Assembly: GCA_036023115.1 (NCBI GenBank)
Contig: JAYKKT010000079.1
Location: 14,933,501-14,997,500 of the forward strand
Direction of reading: 5' to 3'
Source: Brasenia schreberi
Taxonomy: Eukaryota; Streptophyta; Magnoliopsida; Nymphaeales; Cabombaceae
DNA: 64,000 nt
The notes beneath the pieces are model-generated. The model searched no databases and was not told the DNA's origin. It was given only the letters and a program-made list of their open reading frames with translations. Each line of letters starts with the position of its first letter. Position 1 is the first letter of the stretch. This document shows, in pieces, positions 46,901 through 55,511 of the stretch. A program made the position numbers and the translations under genes.

Positions 46901-49900
46901 TCAGTTGTAGTGAAATCGGACATCTGAACTCTTCTGGGACTACAGGCAAGTTGCATGACCTCCTGACATTTAGCTTTGTATTAAAGGAGCTAGCTTTCTG
47001 GAGCTGGCGAGCAAAGGCTTGTCCAGAAACAAATCCTTCTTCAGAAGAACCCTGGATGGTTGGAGAACATGGAGCAGATCCTTGAGAATCACCATCATCT
47101 GAACATTCACTTCTAAAAAGCTTGGAGTACTTCCTCATGAGATGTAACAAATAAGAAACAATAGACTCCTTCCTCTTGTCATCCTCAGAACGAGCCCTAT
47201 CAATCAGCTTCTTAAGAGCCCTTCTCTCAGCTAGAGCCGCTCTCGAAGAAGTAATACCCAGCTTTGTTGCAGCTTCATGAAAAGCTTCAATCTCAAACAC
47301 ATCAATGGAACCATCACCACAATTCCTTTCCTGGTGGAGCAATGCAATGACATCATCACCAACCTGCTTTTCTGATTGTTCAAGAGTGAAAACAGTTCCT
47401 TGAAGCTCACTCACAATTGCCATGATCTGTAGCAATGGGCAGAACATATTATATTATGGGCATTGACAATGAAACAAGATAACCAAATGCTAGATTAGAT
47501 TAGCAGGGACCATTTTGACGCTTTCATGGTATCAATAATATGAAGTTGACATCTATATCAGTAATAGCTGCTCTTATATTTTGTCATTAGGCATAAGTAC
47601 TCTTAACAAGTTCTAGCATCTGAACTCTCAGGGACCATGAAACTATCAGCGATCTCTTTTTGCATAGCTATGACAAATTATTGAACCTAGAGTACAAGTA
47701 TATCTCGAGGTCATTCCCCTTTAATCATGGAGCAACGATTTTTCAACTACTATATACATCTATAGAAGAACTTTTAGCAATTCCAGATCCACTCGCTTAA
47801 GTTTTTTTAGCTTCAATATATTTATGGAAGTTGCAATTTAAATAGTTGATTCCTAACAAATTGATGAAATTAAACCCATCATGATGTCAGAATTGGAAAA
47901 TTGTACTCAGAAAATAAGTTGTTAGGTTGATTGCACATGCAATCGGTTGCATGGGGTGACCAAAAGAGCTAGTCTAGTATCTCAGTGAAAATGACAACTG
48001 AAGTTGAAAATCATTTCCCGCAGAAGCTTGCTTACAGCTGTGAAAAGTTTTCCTCAATGTTAAGAGATCGGATTCAGATATCAGTAATGGACCCGTGCAG
48101 GTCCAGTATGACCAGGTGTTAATCATGTATTAAGTCCTACTTATTGAGGGCATTCTTGTCTTTTGAGTTAGAACACTATATAAGTGTAATTAGGTCATCA
48201 TTAGAAAGTGGAAGGCTGCAGCCACCGTGTGATGGGGTGCAGGGCTCGTCTGCAGAAAACGCAGATCTGAGAAATCTGCTACTGTTTGTAAGTTCTGTTT
48301 TTTTATTCAATGAAATTGTTTGATTTTATCACTCAAGATACCACCTTCCTCATCTTGTAATTTCCAAACTGTCCCATGGTTTTATATATAGCAGCCAGAA
48401 TAAAATGTGCGGTTAGCCAAAGATTCATCTACCTCAGTGAAGACATGAGGTGCATGAAAGTTCATATAACCAATGAAAACACCATGAAGCCTGCAAATGG
48501 CCTTATAGTATTATCATCAAAGCCCGACCACACCTTGAGACTTCTTGGGAAACAGCAAAGAATATCACATGAGCGTGCTTCCTTATTTCAACCAATTCAA
48601 ATTTCAAACATCAGAACTGCTGGAACTGAAAGAAACTTTAAAAAGGCATGGACCTTGAAGAGTGTTTCATCATACAATATGGATGGATAGAGCTACAACA
48701 TCAAAACTGCTGGAACCGAAAGAAACTTTAAAAGGACATGGCCGTTGAAAAGTTTTTCATCATACCATATAGATGGATGGAGTTACCAAAGATCAACTCA
48801 GAATGTTCACTCTTTGACAGTTTTGAAATCAATTAATAGATAAAATTGTTCATCTTTAAGCCAACCAATATCATTCCTCCAGAAAATTAGCGAAAACACT
48901 GTTTTGATATTTCAACATCGAAGAAATACAACCCACAAACTCGTGAACAGATTTTTCTTACTTATTTGCAAGAAAACCTAATAAGCTGTTCATGAAAACT
49001 AGAAAACATAAAATTTTGTATTTTGTATGCTTACATCATCAAACATAAAAAAAAAATGAGTAGGAAAATACTTGCTGGATATTAGTGTAAGTACTACAAG
49101 CATTTTGGGGGTCTGATTCCAAAGGTATTTTTCCTGAGAACCAAGTCACATGGTCACCATCACACTCACAACTCGAGGAATCCAAAAGATAGCTACACAA
49201 CTCATCAGAGAATGATCTTCCATGGGAAATTAAGCAAATGTTCCCCAAGGATATAACCAGGTTAGAAGCTCAAAGACCAGCCAGTAGGTTACCTGACAAC
49301 CAATGGCCTGTGGAACAATGTCTTCGACACGTCTCAAACTTTCTTCCAGAGCTCCTCTTGCCTTTCCAAATTTTAACAATATCGAGTCTCCTGTGATGGC
49401 CTGGAAAAAGAAAATAGCGCTGATGATTTAGGACTAATAAAACAAAACAAGCTGGAAACTAGCACATGACAGTAACTTGGGTTCTTATGAGATGTGCCAT
49501 AAAATAATGATCCCCGTTAAAGAACAAGATGCCTAACAAGATATTATTAGTGCCAACTAAAGCTCTTCAGAGGATATAGAAATTAAAATTGGCACACATT
49601 GCATCCCCAAAAGGAAAGTTTTAAATACCTAGGGTCAATTTTTCAGAGTGTTGGAAGAATTGATGGAGATGTTGCGCATAGAATTAATGTTGGTTGGTTA
49701 AAATAGAGAGGAGCATCAGGTATTTTTGTGATAAGAAGATACCATTAAAGTTAAAAGGTAAATATTATAGAGCAACAATTAGACCTGCCATGTTTTATGG
49801 TTTTGAGTGTTGGGCAGTTAATCATCAACATGTACAAAAGATGTCTGTGATAGAAATGAAGATGTTGAGATGGATGAGTGGTCATACAAGAAAAGTCAGT

Positions 49901-51417
49901 ATACATAATGAGGTTATTAGAAACAAATTAGGAGTGACACCAATAGAGGATAAAATGAGAGAATATCGATTAAGATGGTTTAGACATATAAAAAGAAGAT
50001 CAAAAGAAGAACCTGTAAGAAGGTATGAAAAACTAGATTTTGAAGGTATTAAAAGAGGTAGAGGGTGACCACAAAAGTATTGGAAAGAAACAATAAAGAA
50101 TGATCTATTATTATGAGTTAACTGTTAACATGGCACATGATAGGGCTATGTGGAAACAAAGAATCCATGTAGCCGACCCTGTCTAGTATGGGAAAAGGCT
50201 TAGTTATTGTTTGTTGTTGTTGTTGTTGTTGTAGTTCAGTCGAGAGAAAGAAATGAATATACGGCTCCAGAATTCCAGTTCATTTATAACAAAGCAAGAA
50301 GACGTATTCTATGTACCCTTTCCCATAAGAAAGAAAATGATGCATTAACATAAAGCAATTGTCAAAAGAAATAAGTTTACCAAATAAAGTTTGCTGCAAT
50401 CGGCACAGTGCTGAAGTAAACTCTTGGACTTTTCAAGTGCTACATGCAATGAACATAACGCCTGAATGCCTGATCTGCATCTTGGTCGAGCCTCTTCCAG
50501 CATTGGAAATATTGCCATCACTTTGCAAACTACAGAAGAAAGTCTTTTGCACATCCCTCTGTGTAACTGCAAGTGGACATTGGCATAAGTTCCATTTTGT
50601 GAAAATAGAACTTGCAGAAACGAACAAAAGTGTCTCATCTTGATTGCATGATACAACTCAAAAAGCTAAAGCCCGTGCAAGTAAATTCTGGAAGTCTTGA
50701 ACTCATGTTAGAGAAACACGACAAGAAAAATACACCATGGAGTCAAACATCCAACAAATGATAACATAAGGGATCACATTTTCAGGGCTACTCAAAAAAA
50801 TGCGTAATGAAGAGACTGAGAAATAGAATCTTTACATTTACCAACTGGACTCCTTGACCAGCAAATGACAACATAGACATCCTTGAATTTTTGTGCAGAA
50901 ATTCATTAATGTATAAAAAATCTTAAGATTCTTTTAACACCAAGCACTTGCGTTGTGTTTCCTAAGATTCAGATACCATAATAAAGCTTGAAGGTTTCAT
51001 TGGAGAAACAAAAATAGCAAAGCAAAGGATCATATTCGAGAACAGAAGACACGATAACAAGAGGAAGGGCCAAGATTTTCACCAAAGGGACATACCGGAA
51101 AAATCCACTTTTCGAATTAGAGATGTTTTATAAATAGTAGTGTGCTCCAAAGATAACACCTTGAAGTGCACAAAGCATGAAGTCATGATTGCAATTCTTC
51201 CTAGGATGAAAATTTTGTTGTCATTGCATTGCACGTGCACTCGATTTGTTAGTGAAATACAAAAGCAATCACACATATGTCAGATGAGCTCTGTCGCAAA
51301 GATACAGAGTTCAGAGAGATTCATTTTGGAAGATGAAGCATTGGAACTCTTACGTACCTTAGCATCACTGATGGCAAAGACAGCTTCTTCAACTTCACTG
51401 ATATCAATGTTCCCCAT
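43169..51417 (-). CDS. PUB45: U-box/ARM-repeat E3 ubiquitin ligase, PUB45/PUB6/PUB7-like (spliced)
   Basis: Inferred coding exons are 51417-51358, 50566-50381, 49400-49293, 47426-46252 and 43955-43169. They add up to 2316 nt, or 771 residues plus stop, against about 768 for Arabidopsis PUB45. All junctions have GT/AG and phases fit (0,0,0,2). The protein has an N-terminal UND-like helical region (GIQALCSLHVALEKSKSLLQ, KFGKARGALEESLRRVEDIV), a U-box at about residues 282-355, and ARM repeats up to about 730. It ends with the family's WKVKSFSVYQC. A U-box recruits E2 enzymes and ARM repeats bind substrates or partners, so it is expected to be a cytosolic/nuclear E3 ligase. No stop or frameshift was found. 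The start is chosen because MGNIDISEVEEAVFAISDAK aligns with the PUB45 N-terminus and is preceded in frame by a stop. Introns hold LINEs and a solo LTR. The exact paralogue (45, 6 or 7) is uncertain. Confidence 0.93.
44667..45792 (-). mobile_element. RTE-type LINE in PUB intron 6, 5'-truncated
   Basis: The minus strand carries RT from motif A (IFIDLEKTYDRVPRDVLWRT) through motif B (GLHKGSTLSPNLF) and a changed motif C (MLLANDIVLVDES) to the C-terminal tail and the 3' end at 44667. It is in the same orientation as the PUB gene. ATTATAGACGGAATAT (44654-44669) and ATTACAGACAAAATAT (45793-45808) agree at 13 of 16 positions and are a plausible decayed target duplication. The tail region around 44800-45060 is deleted and mutated. 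Confidence 0.9.
46252..47426 (-). CDS. PUB45: PUB45-like gene, large exon with U-box
   Basis: The acceptor CTACAG|ATCATGG and donor GACAG|GTATTT fit. Domain order is a helical UND continuation (ALAERRALKKLIDRARSEDD, KRKESIVSYLLHLMRKYSKL), a Ser-rich linker, then the U-box: VPEEFRCPISLQLMYDPVIV, ASGQTYERACIEKWFNDGHR, TCPKTQQKLSHLGVTPNYCV, KSLIGSWCEQ. The structural residues of the U-box fold are all present. The exon ends in the first ARM repeat (ALFNLAVNND). Confidence 0.95.
48058..48331 (+). mobile_element. Solo LTR (274 bp) in PUB intron 5
   Basis: The sequence begins TGTTAAG and ends TTTTATCA and is flanked by the perfect 5-bp repeat CTCAA (48053-48057, 48332-48336). It contains a TATA-like CTATATAAGTG at 48176 on the plus strand. 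No internal retroelement sequence is attached, so it is a solo LTR left by recombination, antisense to the gene. Confidence 0.75.
48607..48784. repeat. Diverged tandem duplication, period 90 bp
   Basis: ACATCA(G/A)AACTGCTGGAAC and the next ~75 bases occur twice (starts 48608 and 48698) with around ten differences. Intronic and non-coding. Confidence 0.85.
49293..49400 (-). CDS. PUB45: PUB45-like gene, coding exon 3
   Basis: A 36-codon exon between TTTTTCCAG|GCC and TGTCAG|GTAACC. It encodes AITGDSILLKFGKARGALEE, then SLRRVEDIVPQAIGCQ, the conserved UND helix region of the PUB45 group. Both phases are 0. Confidence 0.93.
49562..50232 (+). mobile_element. RTE-type LINE in PUB intron 4, 3' fragment
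   Basis: A 0.67-kb 5'-truncated copy starts at CTTCAGAGGATATAG and runs to (TTG)n. It encodes MFYGFECWAVNHQHVQKMSV, then KMLRWMSGHTRKVSIHNEVI, and a damaged GRG motif. It is antisense to the gene and lies only 149 bp from the exon at 50381. No target duplication was found. Confidence 0.92.
50381..50566 (-). CDS. PUB45: PUB45-like gene, coding exon 2
   Basis: A 62-codon exon. The acceptor is CTTGCAG|TTACAC and the donor TTATTTG|GTAAAC. It encodes LHRGMCKRLSSVVCKVMAIF, PMLEEARPRCRSGIQALCSL and the next helix. An alternative acceptor (TACACAG|AGGG) five codons' space downstream would break the frame, so the upstream one is preferred. Confidence 0.93.
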
Positions 51418-51444
51418 TCACAGAGGATTGAGTGGCGACTGCTG
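51358..51444 (-). CDS. PUB45: PUB45-like gene, exon with uORF end and main start codon
   Basis: The acceptor is TTTTTCAG|CAGCAGTCG, a NAGNAG-type site with three CAGs in a row. The donor is GCTAAG|GTACGT. The first 27 nt hold the last eight uORF codons and its TGA (51420-51418). The main ATG follows at 51417, then 20 codons. Main ATG context is TGAATGG (G at +4). Confidence 0.85.
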
Positions 51445-53676
51445 CTGAAAAAGACAGCAAGGACAATATGAGTTGAAGTATTTGGATGCGGTTCAAAATA
51501 TTGTTAAGGAAATGTCAGATGTAGATAACCTACAGTTAGCAGATTGCCAAACACAGCAAAGATAGTTTATGGAAGTCATATGGCACACATAATCCAACAA
51601 TTAGACATGTCTTCTTTTCCATAATGCAAGTCATAAGAGTCAGTATGACTCTTCCATGCAACTTCTTTTCCTTTTTCAAAAGAAGAACACCTAATTTCAA
51701 TACAAGCTGAAGAAAATTCTAGAAAATAAATTTATGGTAAATATGACACTGCTGAAAGCAAGCGATTCACCTTTTGAGACGTCTTATGGAACATTTTAGA
51801 GCAAAAAAAAGAAAGACCTTCACATGATATTTATTGATCTAGAAAAAGCTTATGATAGATTATCGAGGGAGGTTCTTTAGAGAACCTTGGAAAAAAGAGG
51901 TATCCCATTGACATAAATAAACCTTATAAGAGACATATACGATGGTGCAAAAACATGTGTGAGGACTCATTAAGGAATGACGGACTTCTTTGAAGTTAAT
52001 ATTGGGTTACATCAAGGATCAACTTTAAGTCCATACTTATTTATAATGGTGATTGGTGAGTTAACAAAACATATTCAAGATGAAGTACTTTGGTGTATGT
52101 TATTTGCAGATGACATTGTGTTAGTGGAAGAGTTTAAGGAAAAAGTTAATAGAAAATTAGAACTATGGAGAGAAACATTAAAAGTAAAGGCTTCCGACTT
52201 AGTAGAACAAAGACAAAATATATGGAATGTAAGTTTGATCATTTGGTTACTTCATAGGATATAGAAATTAAAATTGGCACACATTGCATCCCCAAAAGGA
52301 AAGTTTTAAATACCAAGGGTCAATTTTTCAGAGTGATGGAAGAATAGAAGGACATGTTACGTATAGAATTAATACTGGTTGGCTAAAATGGAGAGGATCA
52401 TCAAGTATTCTTTGTGATAAGAAGATACCATTAAAGTTAGAAGGTGAATATTATAGAGCAGTAATTAGACATACCATGTTTTATGGTTATGAGTGTTGGG
52501 TAGTTAATCATCAACATGTACAAAAGATGTCTATAACAGAAATGAAGAAGTTGAGATGGATCAGTGGTCATGAAAGAAAAGACCGTATGCATAATGAGGT
52601 TATTAGAAATAGATTATGTGTGGCACCAATAGAAGATAAAATGAGAGAATATCATTTAAGGTGGCTTGGACTTATGGAAAGAAGATCAAAAGAAAAACCT
52701 ATAAGAAGGTGCGAAAAACTAGATTTTGAAAGAATTAAAAGAGGTAGAGGACAACCACAAAAGTGTTGGAAAGAAACAATAAAGAATGATCTAGCTTATT
52801 GTGAGTTAACTGCTAATATGGCACATGATAGGGCTATGTGGAAACAAAGAATCCATGTAGCCGACCCCGTCTAGTATAGGAAAAGGGCTTAGTTGTTGTT
52901 GTTGTTGTTGTATGACACTGCTGAAAGCAATAGGATGATCAAAAGAATAGCTGACAAGCAGAGGAACGACCCAGAACCCTGCCCCCTTAATGAAAGAAAT
53001 AAATACGTGCTAACCGGCCACTAACATTATAGTAGCGGCCCGTTCATCTTGTTATTGGTTGAAGCCCCTAGTCTTATAACCCAAAATATGTGCAACTGAG
53101 AAGAGGACAATTGCTCATTATCTTTGAAAATGCCCAAAACAGATAACATCAAAACAGGAAAAGGAAAAAACAAAAAGCCTTTACAATTCAATTTTCAATG
53201 AGGAAACATGAACAGTGACAAAGCAGTTCAAAACATAAAAGCTAAATGACAAAATGGGCCAGGAAATTGGCTTAAATAGTTTCTCTAAGAGACTTGCAAT
53301 CGGCAAGAGAAGAATGAGTCTTCGCATAATGTACAGAAAACAATGGTGTGGCGCTTAGATTTGAAAGGTCCTACAGTACACCGCATCAAGAAAGGAATGT
53401 TAGTAGAGGCAACAACCTCATTTTTCCTCTACACCCTCAAGCCCGTCATAGATAACGCAAAGCATTCCCCTTTTTCCATACTTCTTTCTGACTTAATTCT
53501 TCCTCAATACTTGTCAGACAAGCAAATAGGTTGATACCAAATACCCAAAACAGCACCCAGGCACTCACCAGAATAAAGCAGGTAGGATAAAAAGTCACAA
53601 GCTGACGTAGTTTGCTGTGAGAGACTCCATAAAGCTCAACAAACAAATGGCAACTCCAATGCTTCCTTAACACCAT
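51418..53676 (-). CDS. Candidate upstream ORF of the PUB45-like mRNA (44 codons, spliced)
   Basis: Joining 53676-53569 to 51444-51418 gives an uninterrupted 44-codon ORF plus TGA. The peptide starts MVLRKHWSCHLFVELYGV, continues SHSKLRQLVTFYPTCFIL and ends QQSPLNPL after the junction. Its TGA is immediately followed by the main ATG, in the same frame. The length and a spliced leader position are typical of regulatory uORFs, some of which stall ribosomes through their peptide. The peptide has Cys, aromatic and hydrophobic residues and no low-complexity runs. Conservation is not shown here; it may also be chance openness in a GC-moderate leader. Confidence 0.55.
51445..53568 (-). other. PUB45-like gene, leader intron 2
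   Basis: Inferred from the donor ATTCTG|GTGAGT (53568) and the acceptor TTTTTCAG (51445). It is 2124 bp, over half of it LINE (51762-52910). Confidence 0.7.
51742..52930 (+). mobile_element. RTE-type LINE in PUB leader intron, with 20-bp target duplication
   Basis: The element 51762-52910 (1149 bp) is bounded by the perfect repeat TATGACACTGCTGAAAGCAA at 51742-51761 and 52911-52930. It starts in the RT before motif A ([12 protein letters not shown]), keeps [13 protein letters not shown] and the catalytic FADD, and contains the C-terminal part largely open (52284-52874) ending GRGQPQKCWKETIKNDLAYC. The tail is (TTG)n. A TAG at about 51870 and a shift near 52260 disable it. It is antisense to the PUB gene. 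This and the 2628 copy define the true LINE ends best. Confidence 0.96.
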
Positions 53677-53684
53677 GCACGGAT
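53569..53684 (-). other. PUB45-like gene, 5' leader exon carrying most of the uORF
   Basis: A 116-bp exon predicted from TTACTCTCAG|ATCCG and ATTCTG|GTGAGTG. Both are strong plant splice sites. It contains ATG at 53676 and 36 open codons ending exactly at the donor in phase 0. Confidence 0.7.
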
Positions 53685-54485
53685 CTGAGAGTAAACAACA
53701 AATTAAGAAAGGTTTCAACAGTTGATCAACCAATCAGTACAAATAAATCACTGACCTCCACGAAGCTCAAGTAAACATAAAGGTGCACAAAAAACTTCGA
53801 TCGAAAGAAAGCCAGCTCAAAAGCGACATAAATCATGGAACAATACCCTCCCTTGAGTTACACAATCAAGAACCACCAGGTACCAACAAGCAGAATCCGA
53901 CCAATAGGAACCCAATCAACCATGGACTTCACTCTTTAAATCTCTCAATAAATCATGAGCAAAGCCAAACGCTAACATCATAATACAAAGCCAAGCTAAC
54001 AAATGTGCTGAAATATGTAAAACAAAATTACCTACAGTTGATACAGCATAAAATCTGGTTATCAAAAAGATGGACCAGAAAAGAGGAAAACGAAAGAACA
54101 ATGAAAAATTCAACACCATCCTCGGTTTAGTACCTCGCTCCACATATTAGAACAGAGGCCCAAGACTCGAGCAATAGCAAAACAGTTCGTTTCAAAAGGA
54201 TGAAACCCACATGCTACCAACACGACCTCAGAGTCCAAGGCTGCTCGAAATCCACCACATGGTTTTCATCAAACCAACAAAGCCAGGACAAAATCTGCTG
54301 ACGAAAACCAATCTGAACTCACCCGGATCAAGCTACAAACTAAGAAAACCCGCAAAATACAAAGAAAAAGATGCTACACGACTGGATTTTGTGGTTCCTT
54401 ACCTCAGAAAAAATCACAAGGAAGTTGAGACTTTCTAAAGACGAGCTATACATGAAGGTGGGATATAAGGAACCAGAAATCTCAC
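53685..54485 (-). other. PUB45-like gene, leader intron 1 (inferred)
   Basis: 801 bp between the donor TTCTTCG|GTGAGATT at 54486/54485 and the acceptor at 53685. No element insertion is recognised in it. This assignment depends on the upstream exon being real. Confidence 0.45.
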
Positions 54486-54580
54486 CGAAGAAAATGAAAA
54501 GGAAAAAGACAGTGAATCCGTGGAGGTTTTCATCGAAGAGACACAAGGAATAAAGATTTCCGAGGATCACGGACAAAACA
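54486..54580 (-). other. PUB45-like gene, first leader exon (inferred)
   Basis: The exon starts about 30 bp after the minus-strand TATA box and ends at the donor TTCTTCG|GTGAGATT. It contains an ATG at 54533-54531 that opens a 21-codon frame (MKTSTDSLSFSFSFSS, then IRAWC after splicing). That frame would overlap the start of the 44-codon uORF in another frame. Confidence 0.4.
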
Positions 54581-54603
54581 CGATCACCAATTTCGGAATC
54601 CCA

Positions 54604-54613
54604 TTTTTTATAG
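54604..54613 (-). promoter_or_regulatory. TATA box of the PUB45-like gene
   Basis: The minus strand reads CTATAAAAAATGG, about 30 bp before the proposed transcript start. A (GA)n run follows at 54650-54663, a common feature of plant core promoters. Confidence 0.5.
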
Positions 54614-54669
54614 ATACTCGGGATCCCCGTCTCGCCCCTCCTGACCTAGAGAGAGAGAGAGAGATTGTG

Positions 54670-55120
54670 TGTATCGCAAACCGGCAAAGTGACAAATAAA
54701 ATGAAAAAGGAAAGATTAAACCGGTCATTCAGAGGATCTTTACTAGCAATACGATCGCTTGGCCTAAATTACCAAATGACTCCATTAACTTTTTCTTTCA
54801 GTCAAATGATTCCTTCAACTTTCAGCAGTGAGATGATTTTATTTTTTTCCAAATAATATGGCTATTAATCTATTTGTTGGATCAAAAACACTAAATAGTG
54901 ATTCTGTCACAGGCCCGACAAGAGGTCGTGATTTTTTCCTTTCTATTATGCTCAATAAAACAGGAGACATACTTCTTTCATTTTGTTTTGCAAAAATAAG
55001 ATTCGCGACGTTCTTCGTAGAACTTTCAATGAATCTGTACGTTTTCACCAAGAGAAAAAGAAGAGCATTGTACGTTTTCTGAGTTGTCTCTACCTGTTGA
55101 GAACAGTGAATGGCGGTGCT
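54670..55120. other. Upstream region of the PUB gene
   Basis: Promoter-proximal spacer with AT-rich stretches. Text such as TCAAATGATTCCTTCAACTTTC (54792 area, near-repeated from 54775) resembles dispersed plant repeats. No gene. Confidence 0.35.
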
Positions 55121-55511
55121 ATCGAGCCTAGTCGAGCTCCAGTACAGGCAAGAAAATGCTGTGCCCCAGTTCGAGCTCGAGCTCAATTGACTTCCATGTT
55201 CAGGCAGGCTCGAGCTTGAACTACTCAAGCTCGGCTTGTTAGGCTCCTAGATTAAGCTAAGATTCAGATCGAGCTCGTGAACAAACTCGAACTTGAAAAG
55301 TTCTGCTCGTAAATTATCTTATGACATTTATTATACTAATCTTCAGAATATGGATGAATTTTATTTGATATTATAAAGTTCTATTAAGATTTTGTGAGCT
55401 GCTCCAGCTGCATAGCATGGAGCTCAAACTCGACTCATGAGCAACTCGAGCTCGGGTCGGCCTCAAAAAGTTCGAGATGAGTTTGAGTTATTCTTGACCC
55501 GAGCTCGAGTT
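55121..55511. repeat. GAGCTCGAGCTCG-rich repeat element
   Basis: Multiple short palindromic words (CGAGCTCGAGCTC, GGCTCGAGCTTGAAC, AGATCGAGCTCGTGAAC, CCGAGCTCGAGTTTG) in both orientations over 390 bp suggest a MITE or terminal part of a DNA transposon. No TIR pair or target duplication could be fixed. Confidence 0.45.

Noticed and set aside
53446..53733. 95-codon minus-strand open frame as a separate small protein
   Set aside because: It runs from intron through the predicted leader exon into the next intron. The exon portion is better explained as the spliced uORF.
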